A stretch of 64,000 bases of DNA from Bacteroides mediterraneensis (GCF_025993685.1 NZ_DAJPEN010000001.1:1488001-1552000), one strand, 5' to 3'; counted from the first letter of the stretch, positions 52,889 to 62,697 are shown. Notes: generated by a model from the letters alone, not told the origin. A program made the numbers and translations.

Positions 52889-54802
52889 ATGAAGATAAGA
52901 AAGTCTTATTTGTCAATTGCTTTGATGGCCCTTGCCGTCCAGACGGGAATGGCTCAGGAACAAAAACGGGACTCCCTTGATACAGGGAAGGTATATGAAA
53001 TCGGAGAAGTTGTGGTTACCGGCACCCGTAATGAAACGGATGTCCGACATCTGTCCCAAACCGTGTCTGTAGTGAACCGCAGCAAAATAGACCAGGCCTT
53101 GCAACCCTCGCTACTGCCGGTGCTGACAGAACAGATTCCCGGCCTGTTCGTAACCTCACGCGGAGTGATGGGCTACGGTGTGTCGGGTGGCGCGGCAGGA
53201 AGTATTTCACTCCGTGGATTGAGTGGCGGAACAGCCCGGTTGATGGTAATGATTGACGGCCATCCCCAATATGCCGGCATTTTCGGCCATCCGATAGCCG
53301 ATGCCTATCAGTCATTCCTTGCCGAGCGGGTGGAAGTTCTGCGGGGGCCGGCTTCGGTCCTCTACGGCTCGAACGCCATGGGCGGCGTCATCAACATCGT
53401 AACGCGTAAGATGCAGGAGGACGGCGTAAAGACGAACCTTCGCGCCGGGTACGGTTCCTGGAATACACTCGAAACGGAGCTGACCAACCGCATCCGGAAA
53501 GGGCGTTTTTCCAGCGTCGTTTCCGGTTCATATAACCGCACGGACGGCCACCGTGCCGACATGGGCTTCGAGCAGTACGGCGGCTATGCAAAACTGGGCT
53601 ATGAAGTGACGGATAACTGGAATCTGCGGGGCGATGTGAATGTGACCCATTTCAACGCCTCCTATCCCGGCCCGGTTGATGCACCGCTGCTCGACGGCGA
53701 CCAGCGCATCATACGAGGCATGACCTCGTTTGCCGTGGAGAACCGGTATGAAAAGACCTCGGGAGCCGTCAGCATCTTCTACAACTGGGGCGACCACTGG
53801 ATCAACGACGGATATACCCCCTCCGAGGGTGAAACACCGCAGGATGACCGCTTCCTGTCGCATGACGACATGATGGGCGTGTCGCTCTACCAGAGTGCGC
53901 GGTTTTTCAAGGGCAACCGCATCACCGTGGGCTTCGACTGGTTCCGTTATGGAGGCCGTGCATGGAACGAATATGTGAGCGGGGAGCAGGCCGGTACGAC
54001 TTCCGATCTGGTGGACAAGCACGAAGACGAGCTGGCCGGATATATTGACTTCCGCCAAGACATCGGTTCCTGGCTGACCTTCAACGTCGGGCTTCGTGCA
54101 GACCATCACTCCCGCATCGGATTGGAGTGGGTGCCGCAGGCCGGACTGGCCTTCCATCTCCCGCACGCCATCGAGCTGAAGGCCTCCGCCTCGAAAGGGT
54201 TCCGTTATCCGATTTTGCGCGAGATGTACATGTTCCCGCCGCAGAACCCCGATTTGCTGCCGGAGTCGATGTGGAACTACGAGCTGGCCTTTTCGCAGCG
54301 TCTGATGGAGGGGCGGCTGACCTACGGCGTGAACCTCTTCTACATAGACGGGAAGAATCTTATTCAAACCCTTCCGAATCCTAATGGCAGCGGTATGTTG
54401 AACCAGAATTCAGGAGAAATCGAAAATACCGGTGTGGAGATACAGACGGCTTACCGCATCAACCGTCAATGGTCGGTGGACGGGAACTACAGCTTCCTGC
54501 ACATGGAAAATCCAGTTATTGCCGCTCCTGAACATAAACTGTACGCCGGAGCTAATTTCTCACATGGGCGATGGAATGTGTCTACCGGAATACAATACGT
54601 CGAAGGACTTTATACTTCGGTTGGCGAGAATGAGAGTAAAGAGAATTTCGTACTTTGGAATCTCCGTGCCTCTTTCCGCGCATGTAAATGGTTGGATATT
54701 TGGGCGCGTGGTGAGAACCTGCTGGCTCAGGAATATGAAATCAATGACGGCTATCCCATGCCGAGAGCAACGGTTATGGCCGGATTTAATTTAAGCTTTT
54801 GA
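52889..54802 (+). CDS. TonB-dependent outer membrane receptor
   Basis: A 637-residue receptor with a signal peptide (cut after about GMAQ). The plug domain starts with EIGEVVVTGTRNETDV, the TonB-box-like segment, and contains RVEVLRGPASVLYGSNAMGG. The barrel ends with NGYPMPRATVMAGFNLSF, a normal C-terminal Phe. It resembles the small BtuB/CirA-like receptors, not the SusC type, and no SusD lies beside it. The middle (about 53300-54350) is visibly richer in G+C than both ends, so the gene looks mosaic. The cargo could be a metal complex or cofactor. Confidence 0.9.
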   Translation: MKIRKSYLSIALMALAVQTGMAQEQKRDSLDTGKVYEIGEVVVTGTRNETDVRHLSQTVSVVNRSKIDQALQPSLLPVLTEQIPGLFVTSRGVMGYGVSGGAAGSISLRGLSGGTARLMVMIDGHPQYAGIFGHPIADAYQSFLAERVEVLRGPASVLYGSNAMGGVINIVTRKMQEDGVKTNLRAGYGSWNTLETELTNRIRKGRFSSVVSGSYNRTDGHRADMGFEQYGGYAKLGYEVTDNWNLRGDVNVTHFNASYPGPVDAPLLDGDQRIIRGMTSFAVENRYEKTSGAVSIFYNWGDHWINDGYTPSEGETPQDDRFLSHDDMMGVSLYQSARFFKGNRITVGFDWFRYGGRAWNEYVSGEQAGTTSDLVDKHEDELAGYIDFRQDIGSWLTFNVGLRADHHSRIGLEWVPQAGLAFHLPHAIELKASASKGFRYPILREMYMFPPQNPDLLPESMWNYELAFSQRLMEGRLTYGVNLFYIDGKNLIQTLPNPNGSGMLNQNSGEIENTGVEIQTAYRINRQWSVDGNYSFLHMENPVIAAPEHKLYAGANFSHGRWNVSTGIQYVEGLYTSVGENESKENFVLWNLRASFRACKWLDIWARGENLLAQEYEINDGYPMPRATVMAGFNLSF

Positions 54803-54823
54803 AACATTTAATACGTTACCAAT

Positions 54824-55804
54824 ATGAAAAGTAGTTTCTTAACCATGATGTTTGCAATCTTGTTTGCCACATCAGGTTGTGCCCAGGCACAAAATGAGCA
54901 GGAACCAGCCCGGCCGGAAACACCTGCGACAGAGGAGAACCTTCCGAAGGTATATTTCTACAAAGAGATTTCCTCGGAGAATCTGGTGAAAATCTATGAA
55001 GCTCTCGGACGTGAAGCCAAAGGCCGGGTAGCCGTAAAACTCTCGACGGGTGAACCGGGGGGCCACAATTTCCTGCAACCGGCTTTGATCAAGGATCTGG
55101 TGCAAAAAGTAAACGGTACCATCGTAGAGTGTAACACCGCTTACGGCGGAGGTCGTGCCAATACGGAAAGCCACCTCAAGGCAGCTGCTGACCATGGGTT
55201 TACGGCCATCGCTACGGTTGACATTATGGATGCGGAAGGCGAGACGGAGCTTCCGGTAACCGGGGGCAAACACCTTACCCGTGATATTGTGGGCAAGAAT
55301 TATCTCAACTACGATTTCACGATTATCCTATCCCACTTCAAGGGCCATGCGATGGGTGGATTCGGCGGAGCTATAAAGAACATGTCCATCGGCATTGCTT
55401 CGTCCAATGGCAAACGTCTGATCCATTCCGCAGGAACCAGTACTACAAGTTGGGGAAGTCCAGCTCAGGATGATTTTCTGGAGTCAATGGCAGAAGCCGC
55501 CAAAGCGGTTGCAGACCATTGCGGAGGGAATATTTTGTATATCAGCGTAGCTAACAACCTCTCGGTAGATTGTGATTGTGACTCTTCACCGGCAGATCCC
55601 GAGATGGGCGATATCGGTATTCTTGCTTCTCTCGACCCGGTTGCGCTTGACAGGGCCTGTACCGATTTGGTACGTTCATCAGAGGATCACGGGAAAATTC
55701 ATCTGATTGAGCGTATTGATTCACGCCACGGCATGCATACGCTGGATCATGCCGAATCACTCGGAATGGGAAGTCAGAAATATGAATTGGTTGAACTTGA
55801 TTAA
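54824..55804 (+). CDS. DUF362 domain lipoprotein
   Basis: A 326-residue lipoprotein (lipobox FATSGC). DUF362 segments are KVYFYKEISSENLVKIYEAL, STGEPGGHNFLQPAL, and LSHFKGHAMGGFGGAIKNMS. A D-C-D-C-D segment (NNLSVDCDCDSSPAD) could hold a metal or cluster. The ferredoxin part found in many DUF362 proteins is absent. Activity unknown; it is often near redox genes. It lies 21 bp after the receptor gene. Confidence 0.83.
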   Translation: MKSSFLTMMFAILFATSGCAQAQNEQEPARPETPATEENLPKVYFYKEISSENLVKIYEALGREAKGRVAVKLSTGEPGGHNFLQPALIKDLVQKVNGTIVECNTAYGGGRANTESHLKAAADHGFTAIATVDIMDAEGETELPVTGGKHLTRDIVGKNYLNYDFTIILSHFKGHAMGGFGGAIKNMSIGIASSNGKRLIHSAGTSTTSWGSPAQDDFLESMAEAAKAVADHCGGNILYISVANNLSVDCDCDSSPADPEMGDIGILASLDPVALDRACTDLVRSSEDHGKIHLIERIDSRHGMHTLDHAESLGMGSQKYELVELD

Positions 55805-55815
55805 ATTATTATTTT

Positions 55816-56325
55816 ATGGAAGCAGCAATTAAACTCTATTCATTAGGGTATAAACAAGCGAAAACATACTTGGCGGCTGCGCTTTTCACCTTGGGGAATA
55901 TGATTGTCCCCCAACTTTGCCATACGGTTCATATGGGAGGTCCGACCTGGCTGCCTATCTATCTTTTCACATTGATAGGTGCCTATAAATATGGCTGGCG
56001 TGTTGGCCTGTTGACGGCAATAGCCTCGCCATTGCTTAATTCCGTACTTTTCGGAATGCCTGTATTGTCTTCATTGCCGGCTATTCTGCTTAAATCTGTC
56101 TTGCTTGCAGGAATAGCAGGTTATACGGCACATAGATTTCAAAAGATATCTGTCTTTCTGATGCTCGTGGTGGTATTGGGTTATCAGATATTAGGAACAT
56201 TGGGAGAATGGCTGTTGAAGGGAGATTTTTATCTGGCATCCCAAGATTTCCGTATCGGCATTCCGGGAATGCTCATACAGATTTTCGGTGGATATTTGTT
56301 TGTTAAATACTTAATACATAAATAA
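55816..56325 (+). CDS. ECF-type transporter S-component-like protein
   Basis: A 169-residue membrane protein with five to six helices (MIVPQLCHTVHMGGPTWLPI, YKYGWRVGLLTAIASPLLN). The size and topology match an energy-coupling-factor substrate-binding S-component. The ATPases and T-component are not in the window, so shared ones would be needed. It likely imports a vitamin or metal cofactor, in line with the TonB receptor nearby. Its stop overlaps the tatA start. Confidence 0.68.
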   Translation: MEAAIKLYSLGYKQAKTYLAAALFTLGNMIVPQLCHTVHMGGPTWLPIYLFTLIGAYKYGWRVGLLTAIASPLLNSVLFGMPVLSSLPAILLKSVLLAGIAGYTAHRFQKISVFLMLVVVLGYQILGTLGEWLLKGDFYLASQDFRIGIPGMLIQIFGGYLFVKYLIHK

Positions 56326-56516
56326 TGATGTTTGGAATTGGTACACAAGAAATTATTTTTATCATACTGATTGTTCTTCTATTCTTTGGAGGGAAGAAGA
56401 TTCCGGAACTGATGAAAGGCATAGGTAAAGGTGTCCGCAGTTTTAAGGAAGGTATGAATGGGATTGAAAAAGAATTGGATGTGAAAGAAAACAATTCTTC
56501 CACAAAAAATGAATGA
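56325..56516 (+). CDS. tatA: Tat translocase subunit TatA/E
   Basis: A 63-residue protein. One membrane helix (IIFIILIVLLFFGGKKIPEL) with the family F-G-x-x-K-I-P-E-L hinge, then an amphipathic helix (KGIGKGVRSFKEGMN). It is the pore-forming subunit of the twin-arginine pathway. Two ATG codons occur in tandem, at 56325 and 56328. It is followed by tatC 15 bp later. No TatB is present. Confidence 0.93.
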   Translation: MMFGIGTQEIIFIILIVLLFFGGKKIPELMKGIGKGVRSFKEGMNGIEKELDVKENNSSTKNE

Positions 56517-56531
56517 AAATGAGGGGAGACC

Positions 56532-57332
56532 ATGCAGAAAACCGACATGACATTTTGGGAGCATCTGGATGTATTAAGAAATTCTTTGATTAAGATAGCA
56601 TTGGCTGTTGTTATTTGTGGTTTAGTTGCTTTCTTTTTCAAGGATACGATGTTTGATGTCATTTTTGCTGCCAAGGACACAACTTTTGTTACCTATCGTT
56701 GGTTCAATGAAATATGCAGATTAATGCATCTTCAGACTATGGATCAGTTTTCTATAAAGCTGATAAATATCGGTCTTGCGGAGCAGTTTATAATTCATAT
56801 GAAAACCTCAGTCTGTGCAGGTTTCCTTTTGGCCTCTCCTTACGTCGTCTATCAACTTTTCCGGTTCATTTCTCCAGCATTGTATGACCGGGAACGGAAA
56901 TATTCATTGGGAATCATAACCAGCGGATATATTATGTTTATCATAGGTGTCCTGCTCGGTTATTTTCTCATATTTCCATTGACCTTGCGCTTTTTGGGAA
57001 CTTATCAGGTCAGTAGTGAAGTAGAAAACATGATTTCTATACAGTCTTATATTGGTACTTTTATGATGATGAATTTATTGATGGGAATAGTGTTTGAACT
57101 ACCGGTACTATGTTGGCTTTTGGGTCGTTTGGGCTTGTTGGATTCTACTATTATGCGCCGTTTCCGCAAACATGCAATAGTGGCTATTCTTATTATTGCT
57201 GCCATTATAACACCCACATCAGATATATTCACACTTATGCTGGTTGCATTGCCAATTTGGTTGTTGTATGAAATAAGTATTTATGTTGTAAAGGATAAAT
57301 CATATCACTCGAATGAGCAGTTTGTTACGTAA
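56532..57332 (+). CDS. tatC: Tat translocase subunit TatC
   Basis: A 266-residue protein with six helices. Family marks are TFWEHLDVLRNSLIKIA at the start, KTSVCAGFLLASPYVVYQLF, and FELPVLCWLLGRLGLL. It recognises the twin-arginine signals, such as those on the proteins at 25142, 26165 and 48110. The C-terminus overlaps the start of the rteA-like frame by 20 bp, so the last few codons may come from the joined element. Confidence 0.93.
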   Translation: MQKTDMTFWEHLDVLRNSLIKIALAVVICGLVAFFFKDTMFDVIFAAKDTTFVTYRWFNEICRLMHLQTMDQFSIKLINIGLAEQFIIHMKTSVCAGFLLASPYVVYQLFRFISPALYDRERKYSLGIITSGYIMFIIGVLLGYFLIFPLTLRFLGTYQVSSEVENMISIQSYIGTFMMMNLLMGIVFELPVLCWLLGRLGLLDSTIMRRFRKHAIVAILIIAAIITPTSDIFTLMLVALPIWLLYEISIYVVKDKSYHSNEQFVT

Positions 57333-57940
57333 AAAAATATTTCTGGGTTATATTATCATAACAGCTATAGTTCTATTTCTGACTGTTGTTATGGTCAACG
57401 AGCGTTTCCGCTTTCGAAGGTTTGAGGGCGTTATAAATGAAACGAATTATGCCCGTGAAAATATCCATAAGGCTCATTTGTATATTACCAGGTTGGCAAC
57501 TTTAGGCGAATCAGTTATTGCATGGGATGAATCAGATTATAACAGATACCATTATCAGCGTCTTAAAACAGACAGTATTCTGCTTGAAATAAAATCCGGG
57601 TGTGGAAATTTCTTACGTCCTGTTCAGATAGACTCTTTACGGGTGCTGCTTGAGACGAAAGAGACACACTTGTTCAGGATAATGAAAGCAGTCCAATCCT
57701 GGGTGGAGTCCGACAGTATTCTTGCTAATGAACTACCTGTAATAGCCACACAGTCGGTTCGGATGAAGACAATAACGCAGAAAAAGAAAGGAATTGCCGG
57801 GTTATTTGGAAAGAAAGAGACGGTACAAGTTCCATACATCACAAATGAAATACAGGACTTCAATGAAAGATTGACTTCTGCCAGAGATTGGCGGAACAAT
57901 CAGATGAAAGCGTATGCAGCCAGTCTGTGTTTACAGCTTT
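57313..57940 (+). pseudogene. rteA: rteA-like sensor kinase, N-terminal fragment
   Basis: About 205 codons: the membrane helix KIFLGYIIITAIVLFLTVVM, the sensing domain with LATLGESVIAWDESDYN, and KKKGIAGLFGKKETVQVPY, all typical of the RteA sensor from CTnDOT-type elements. It ends before any kinase domain, where a piece of topB on the other strand begins. The start overlaps tatC. A shorter copy is at 23344. Confidence 0.7.
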
Positions 57941-58105
57941 TGGGTTCCGTAGTCTTTTCGGCATGGCCAGTGACAGCATGTTCCCGAAAGTCCACGTAAC
58001 CATGTAGCCATTTCCTCCCACATATCCATTTCTTACTTTGGTTGCACCGATGATTCTTCCGATTTCTTTTCCTACACTTGGTTTGTCTGTTAATATGGCA
58101 ATCAT
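57941..58105 (-). pseudogene. topB: topB (type IA topoisomerase) N-terminal fragment
   Basis: The first 45 or so codons, MIAILTDKPSVGKEIGRII then GNGYMVTWTFGNMLSLAMP, are the standard N-terminus of DNA topoisomerase III from Bacteroidales conjugative elements. One extra A in a run of four shifts the frame just after LAMPK (the other frame continues KDYGTQKL). It then stops against the rteA fragment. Clearly non-functional. Confidence 0.72.
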
Positions 58106-58180
58106 GATAAATTCTGTTTTTATATCTTTCCATACGGTAAGTCCGCATGGAAAGAGAGATGATACATTATGGTTTCTTAT

Positions 58181-58613
58181 TTATTCACCTGAAGGGTTGA
58201 TACCGTTTATACTGATGACCGGGTTCCCATTCTCGTCTTCAATCAGACTGAGTGTGGCGTCCATGGTCAGTGAAAATACAGGAGTCTTGATTTTAATGGA
58301 CATGACATTGGTCTCCTCTCCCTGAAGGAGTAGGTCCATGTTTCCGTCCTTTTCAATTTGCAATCTGCTGATACCTACCGATTCCAGTTTCTCCCAGTCG
58401 ATTTGTTCAGCCCTGTAGATATGATGATTGCTCTTGTTCATGCGTCTGATAATTGCCTTTCTCGTCTGCCCTGCTGACCACTCCTAAACCTTCCTTTGGG
58501 TCATTCTTGTTATGTACCAACAAAAGTTCGTCAATTTGTTCCACATAAGGCTTTTCCGGTTTCTTTGTCCGGCCTTGCCTTTTTCCCTTGTCAGGACTGT
58601 TTTCTTGTGCCAT
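58181..58613 (-). pseudogene. DUF4099/DUF3945-type conjugative element protein, broken
   Basis: Two overlapping frames. The first, from 58613, starts MAQENSPDKGKRQG and contains IDELLLVHNKNDPKEGLGVV. The second, ending at 58181, contains IDWEKLESVGISRLQIEKDG, which resembles DUF4099. A frameshift in the 58407-58441 overlap separates them, and the rest of the gene is missing. In CTnDOT-type elements this gene stands directly before topB, as here. A TACATTTG box precedes it. Confidence 0.6.
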
Positions 58614-58700
58614 AATCTTTTGTCTTGAGTGACTACTTGATTTGTTTCACAGTCCAAATGTAAGATGATAAATTGATTAAGCATCTGATTTATAAACAGA

Positions 58701-58736
58701 TGACATTATATGTCATTAGACGTCATCAAATGTCAT
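58701..58736. repeat. helically phased YGTCAT repeats
   Basis: YGTCAT occurs at 58711, 58721 and 58731, exactly 10 bp apart, and TGACAT at 58701 pairs with ATGTCA at 58710-58715 as a dyad. It lies upstream of the promoter of the broken DUF4099 gene and looks like a cooperative binding site for an element-encoded regulator. Confidence 0.55.
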
Positions 58737-58786
58737 AGCGGAGATAGGAAAGAATGTAGAAACAGCAGGAAAAAGGATGAAAAGTG

Positions 58787-59151
58787 GTAGGAAGAGTAGG
58801 GGTAAAAGCATAGCGAAGCCACCGGACTATGCAGATCGGAGGGAACTGAAATCCCTGTCTTATCTCGGGATTTGACAAGCACTCTATGTTTTGTTATTGA
58901 GGAAGGTGGATTTTCACAGTATTTGTGAGGCCATATATAGAATATAAGGATAGCCGCCTTTGATTTACGGCTATGCGTCACGTTGGTCGCAGTTAATCCC
59001 TGTAATCTATCTTTAAATTCTAATCCGTTTGCCGCCGCATTCTTTTTCAGGTGAATTTTCATGGCGTAAGCCATAAAGAAAATTCTCCTGAAAAAAGGAA
59101 TAAATGCGGCTGGCAAATCAGGATTGGGATTTATCTTTGATGGAGGGGATA
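58787..59151. repeat. long direct repeat, copy 2
   Basis: About 360 bp nearly identical to 19498-19850, with a small insertion near 58870. The same internal dyad is present. It flanks the element debris on its right. From its end to 59491 lie 340 AT-rich bases in which I see no gene or repeat. Confidence 0.75.
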
Positions 59152-59491
59152 ACTGGTGTTGATATATAATAGATTATCTTTAATTATTAGTATAAATGAT
59201 ATAGATAGAAAATATTTACTGTTGCTTAAACAAGTTATAAGTTTGGGAATAACTAAAACTCAGTTAAAGTAGATGGTTTAGAATGGAATTATGAAGAACC
59301 ATAGATAAACACTTATAATGGATTTTCCAAAATATTATGATATAACTATACGATTCCATCATTAGGAGTTCAATAAAAAGAGGTACTGAAGAGTATATGA
59401 AAAGTTTATATTTTTCCTTCTTATACATCATTGAGCTACACAGCAACTCTTCTTTGAGCCTGACAACAACTCAGCGGATACCTATACATAC

Positions 59492-59499
59492 TATCTTTG
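59492..59499 (+). promoter_or_regulatory. minus-7 promoter box
   Basis: TATCTTTG, 33 bp before the ATG of the reductase at 59533. It begins the last reductase operon. The 27-bp regulon operator is not found 21 bp upstream. Confidence 0.6.
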
Positions 59500-59532
59500 C
59501 CACCGTAAAAACAGAATTAAATGTAGTTTGAT

Positions 59533-59985
59533 ATGAAACGGATATTATTTGTAAACGGAAGTCCTAACCACAATGGACATACGGCAGCCATGGCGAAGAG
59601 ACTGATTGCAGGTAAGGAGTACGAAACGCTTGATCTTATAGATTACAAGATTTATCCTTTGGGACAGTCCTTCGAGGACGATCAGTTTGAAGCCGTTATC
59701 CAGAAAATGCTGGAAGCAGATGTGCTTGTGATGGGTAGTCCGGTCTATTGGCACTCCATGACCGGACAATTCCGCACTTTACTTGATCGTATTTATGAGT
59801 CTTCGTTGAAACACCGGTTAAGAGGGAAAGAATTGTATTTCCTTTTTCAAGGAGCGGGTCCCTCATCTGCCATGCTCGAAGCGGGCAATTATACCATGGG
59901 TATTTTCTGTCGTCTATTCGGATTGCAATATCGGGGTATGGCTACCAGTGTAAGAGAGGCTGAAAAGTTGGGAACTAATTTATAA
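59533..59985 (+). CDS. flavodoxin-fold NAD(P)H-dependent oxidoreductase
   Basis: A 150-residue small FMN reductase. The phosphate loop is LFVNGSPNHNGHTAAM and the FMN segment is GSPVYWHSMTGQFRTLLDRI. It lacks the cysteine segment seen in its larger relatives. It is expected to use NAD(P)H to reduce a quinone or similar. It is the first of a five-gene operon, with 12 bp to the SDR gene. Confidence 0.87.
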   Translation: MKRILFVNGSPNHNGHTAAMAKRLIAGKEYETLDLIDYKIYPLGQSFEDDQFEAVIQKMLEADVLVMGSPVYWHSMTGQFRTLLDRIYESSLKHRLRGKELYFLFQGAGPSSAMLEAGNYTMGIFCRLFGLQYRGMATSVREAEKLGTNL

Positions 59986-59997
59986 ACCATTAAAATT

Positions 59998-60669
59998 ATG
60001 ATGATTATGGATAATAAAACCATCGTAGTGGTAGGAGCCGGACAGGGTCTGGGCAACCATGTGGCAAAGCGATTCGGGAAAGAAGGTTTTCGTGTGATAC
60101 TGATGGCACGAAACGAACAAGCATTAAAAGGTTATGAGCAGAAGTTTGTTGCCGAAGGGATTGAGGTCTATACACATGCTGTGGATGCGGCTAGTCCAGA
60201 AACCCTTACGGAAGCTCTTCATTGGGTAAAAAGTACATTTGGTACGCCGGAGGTACTGGTTTATAATGTAGGAATTACTACGCCCGATGAGCTGGGAAAG
60301 ATAGATTGCGAAGAACTGATGCGTCGTTATCAGGTGGATGTGGCAAGTGCTTACCACTGCATTAGTCAGGTAGTGGATGAAGAGTTTGGACAAAAGAAAG
60401 GTACTATCCTCGTGACCGGTGGCGGACTTGCCCTTTATCCGAGTGTGGCTTACTTGCCTTTGTCGCTCGATAAGGCTGCACTCCGAGCGATGGTATATGC
60501 CCTGCACGAAGCGTTAAAACCACGGAACATCTTTGTGGGTACCGTGACCGTGTGTGGAGCCATCGGAGGAGACGGTTTCTTTGCGCCTTCCCGCATTGCC
60601 GAGAGTTATTGGAAGATGTACAACGAACGTGGCACATGTGAGATAGTCTACACTGAAACAAATATATAA
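59998..60669 (+). CDS. short-chain dehydrogenase/reductase
   Basis: A 223-residue SDR. TIVVVGAGQGLGNHVAKRFG is the Rossmann glycine motif. The N-A-G equivalent reads YNVG, and the usual Y-x-x-x-K appears to read LPLSLDK in VAYLPLSLDKAALRAM, so the catalytic Tyr is not in the standard place (the nearby VAY may serve). The start could also be the third of three near ATGs (60007). A fragment of a paralogue is at 6979. It follows the FMN reductase and precedes an AKR. Confidence 0.85.
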   Translation: MMIMDNKTIVVVGAGQGLGNHVAKRFGKEGFRVILMARNEQALKGYEQKFVAEGIEVYTHAVDAASPETLTEALHWVKSTFGTPEVLVYNVGITTPDELGKIDCEELMRRYQVDVASAYHCISQVVDEEFGQKKGTILVTGGGLALYPSVAYLPLSLDKAALRAMVYALHEALKPRNIFVGTVTVCGAIGGDGFFAPSRIAESYWKMYNERGTCEIVYTETNI

Positions 60670-60683
60670 GAAAGAAGACTGCA

Positions 60684-61706
60684 ATGAAAACAAGACGATT
60701 AAGAAACCTGGAAGTGTCAGCCATCGGTATGGGCTGCATGGGATTCAGTACGGCCTACGGCAAAATTCCCGACGAAAAAGAGTCAATCCGTCTGATGCGG
60801 GAAGCACACGACAGGGGGTGTAATTTTTACGACACGGCTGAAATATATGCCACTTATCGTAACGAAGAACTGGTGGGGAAGGCTCTGAAACCTATCCGCA
60901 ACGAAATCATACTGAGCACGAAATATTCGCCGGCTACTCTTATGGGGCAGGAACACATAGGGGGAGGAAAACTCAGCCGGAACGGAGTACGTTTTGCCAT
61001 TGAGAATAGTTTGAGACGATTGCAGACAGACCATGTGGAACTGTACTATGCACACCGAGTGCCCGAGGAAGTAAATGTAGAAGAGATGGCAGAGTGGTTC
61101 GGAGAACTTATCCGTGAAGGTAAAATCCTGGCTTGGGGCGTATCGGAGGCTACAGTCGAGCAGATACGGAAAGCCAATTCCGTAACACCGCTTACGGCCG
61201 TACAAAGTGAATACTCAATGATGGCACGCCAATGGGAAAACAACGTGATTCCACTTTGTCGTGAGTTGGGAATAGGCTTTGTGGCTTACTCTCCAATGGC
61301 TGGTGGATTGCTCAGCGGTCAATATACGGCGCAGCAACATTACGAAGGCGATGACATCCGCCGGGTCATTTCGCGTTACAAGCCGGAAAATGTCGCTGCC
61401 AACCAGCCTGTCATCGACCTGGTGAAAGAGTATGCACGGACAAAAGGTTGTACGCCTGCACAGATCGCACTAGCCTGGGTGATGAAACAGGAACACATCG
61501 TGCCCATTCCTGGCATGCGAAGTGATGCCCGTATCAAGGAAAATCTGGGGGCAGCGGATATCCTACTTACTGATGAGGAATATAACACACTCACCATTGC
61601 ACTCAACAAGTTAAAAGTGTATGGTAACCGCACCGATGAACAGATTGCTGAATTAGGAGAATTGCGTACCAAACTTTACGGTAGTTCGGGAGTACACAAG
61701 CAATAG
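60684..61706 (+). CDS. aldo-keto reductase
   Basis: A 340-residue AKR close to that at 49919. The catalytic residues are in FYDTAEIYATYRNEELVGKA, IILSTKYSPAT and LYYAHRVPEE. The nucleotide segment is IVPIPGMRSDARIKENLG. It is complete. The operon continues 12 bp later with a DMT transporter. Confidence 0.92.
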   Translation: MKTRRLRNLEVSAIGMGCMGFSTAYGKIPDEKESIRLMREAHDRGCNFYDTAEIYATYRNEELVGKALKPIRNEIILSTKYSPATLMGQEHIGGGKLSRNGVRFAIENSLRRLQTDHVELYYAHRVPEEVNVEEMAEWFGELIREGKILAWGVSEATVEQIRKANSVTPLTAVQSEYSMMARQWENNVIPLCRELGIGFVAYSPMAGGLLSGQYTAQQHYEGDDIRRVISRYKPENVAANQPVIDLVKEYARTKGCTPAQIALAWVMKQEHIVPIPGMRSDARIKENLGAADILLTDEEYNTLTIALNKLKVYGNRTDEQIAELGELRTKLYGSSGVHKQ

Positions 61707-61718
61707 TAATTTTTCGAT

Positions 61719-62642
61719 ATGGGTATTTTAACTATAGCTTTATTGATAGGTATGCTCGTCCCCGTTCAAACCGCAGCAAACGCACGGATGCGGATAAGCG
61801 TAGGCCCGGTTTTGGTGGTGACACTCATTTCATTTATGGTGTCTTCGGTGCTGCTGGCGGTAATTTCGGCCATGATGAGAATGCCGTTACTGCCATCAGC
61901 AGCACAGATCGCCGTTACACCTTGGTGGGGCTGGACGGGAGGCATCATTGCTTTGTGTACCATTACTATTACCATCTGTCTGTTCCGTGCACTCGGACAA
62001 TTACAAACCACCATTCTTCCACTGTTGGGGCAACTTCTGTTTAGTCTTGTTATAGATCATTTCGGACTTTTCGGTTCAGTACGTATTCCGTTTTCAGCCA
62101 TGCGTATGTTGGCAATGCTCCTACTGATTGCTGGGGTATTGTTGGTTGTAGTCATCCCAAATTTGAGGAAGAGAAAAACTTCACAGACCATAAGCCGGCA
62201 CATACTACTTTGGCAACTTTCTGCCATTATAGCGGGCTGTCTCATGGCATCCATTGGTGCTATATACGGCAGATTAGGTCTTTGCCTCGGATCGGTGGTA
62301 CAAGCATCTACCATGTCATTCTTCATCGCAACCATTGTAATTGCGGCCATATGTATCGTAAACCGCAAGGTTGGGCGTATGCGTATGTCTATCAGAAAAG
62401 GAAATCCGTGGTGGATGTGGCTGGGTGGCATATGTGGAGCCATCGCCGTGTTTGGCAATTCATGGCTGATACCGCAGATTGGGGCAGGCGCATTTTTTAT
62501 GGCTTTGCTGCTCGGGCAGATGTTGCTTAGCCTTCTGATGGAAAAATACGGTTGGATGGGTGCTGTACAGAAACGGATTTCATACGTCCAGATTGTCGGC
62601 GTGGTCTTAATGATGGTGGGAGTGGTTGTGCTAAAAATATAA
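61719..62642 (+). CDS. DMT-family transporter (YdcZ/DUF606-like)
   Basis: A 307-residue membrane protein of about ten helices in two similar halves. Each opens with a helix and a Q-x-x-x-N or S-x-G-A segment (VPVQTAANARMRI and MASIGAIYGRLG), as in tandem DUF606 proteins. The substrate is unknown. It is the fourth gene of the operon starting at 59533. Confidence 0.8.
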   Translation: MGILTIALLIGMLVPVQTAANARMRISVGPVLVVTLISFMVSSVLLAVISAMMRMPLLPSAAQIAVTPWWGWTGGIIALCTITITICLFRALGQLQTTILPLLGQLLFSLVIDHFGLFGSVRIPFSAMRMLAMLLLIAGVLLVVVIPNLRKRKTSQTISRHILLWQLSAIIAGCLMASIGAIYGRLGLCLGSVVQASTMSFFIATIVIAAICIVNRKVGRMRMSIRKGNPWWMWLGGICGAIAVFGNSWLIPQIGAGAFFMALLLGQMLLSLLMEKYGWMGAVQKRISYVQIVGVVLMMVGVVVLKI

Positions 62643-62697
62643 TGACAATAACTTTATAACGATAGTTTTAGTTTTTTGATTTCATTTTATTGCGTAG

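Noticed and set aside
59152..59499. Gene or operator in the AT-rich gap before 59533
   Set aside because: Only short frames without family features, and no inverted GGTATA/TATACC at the required place.
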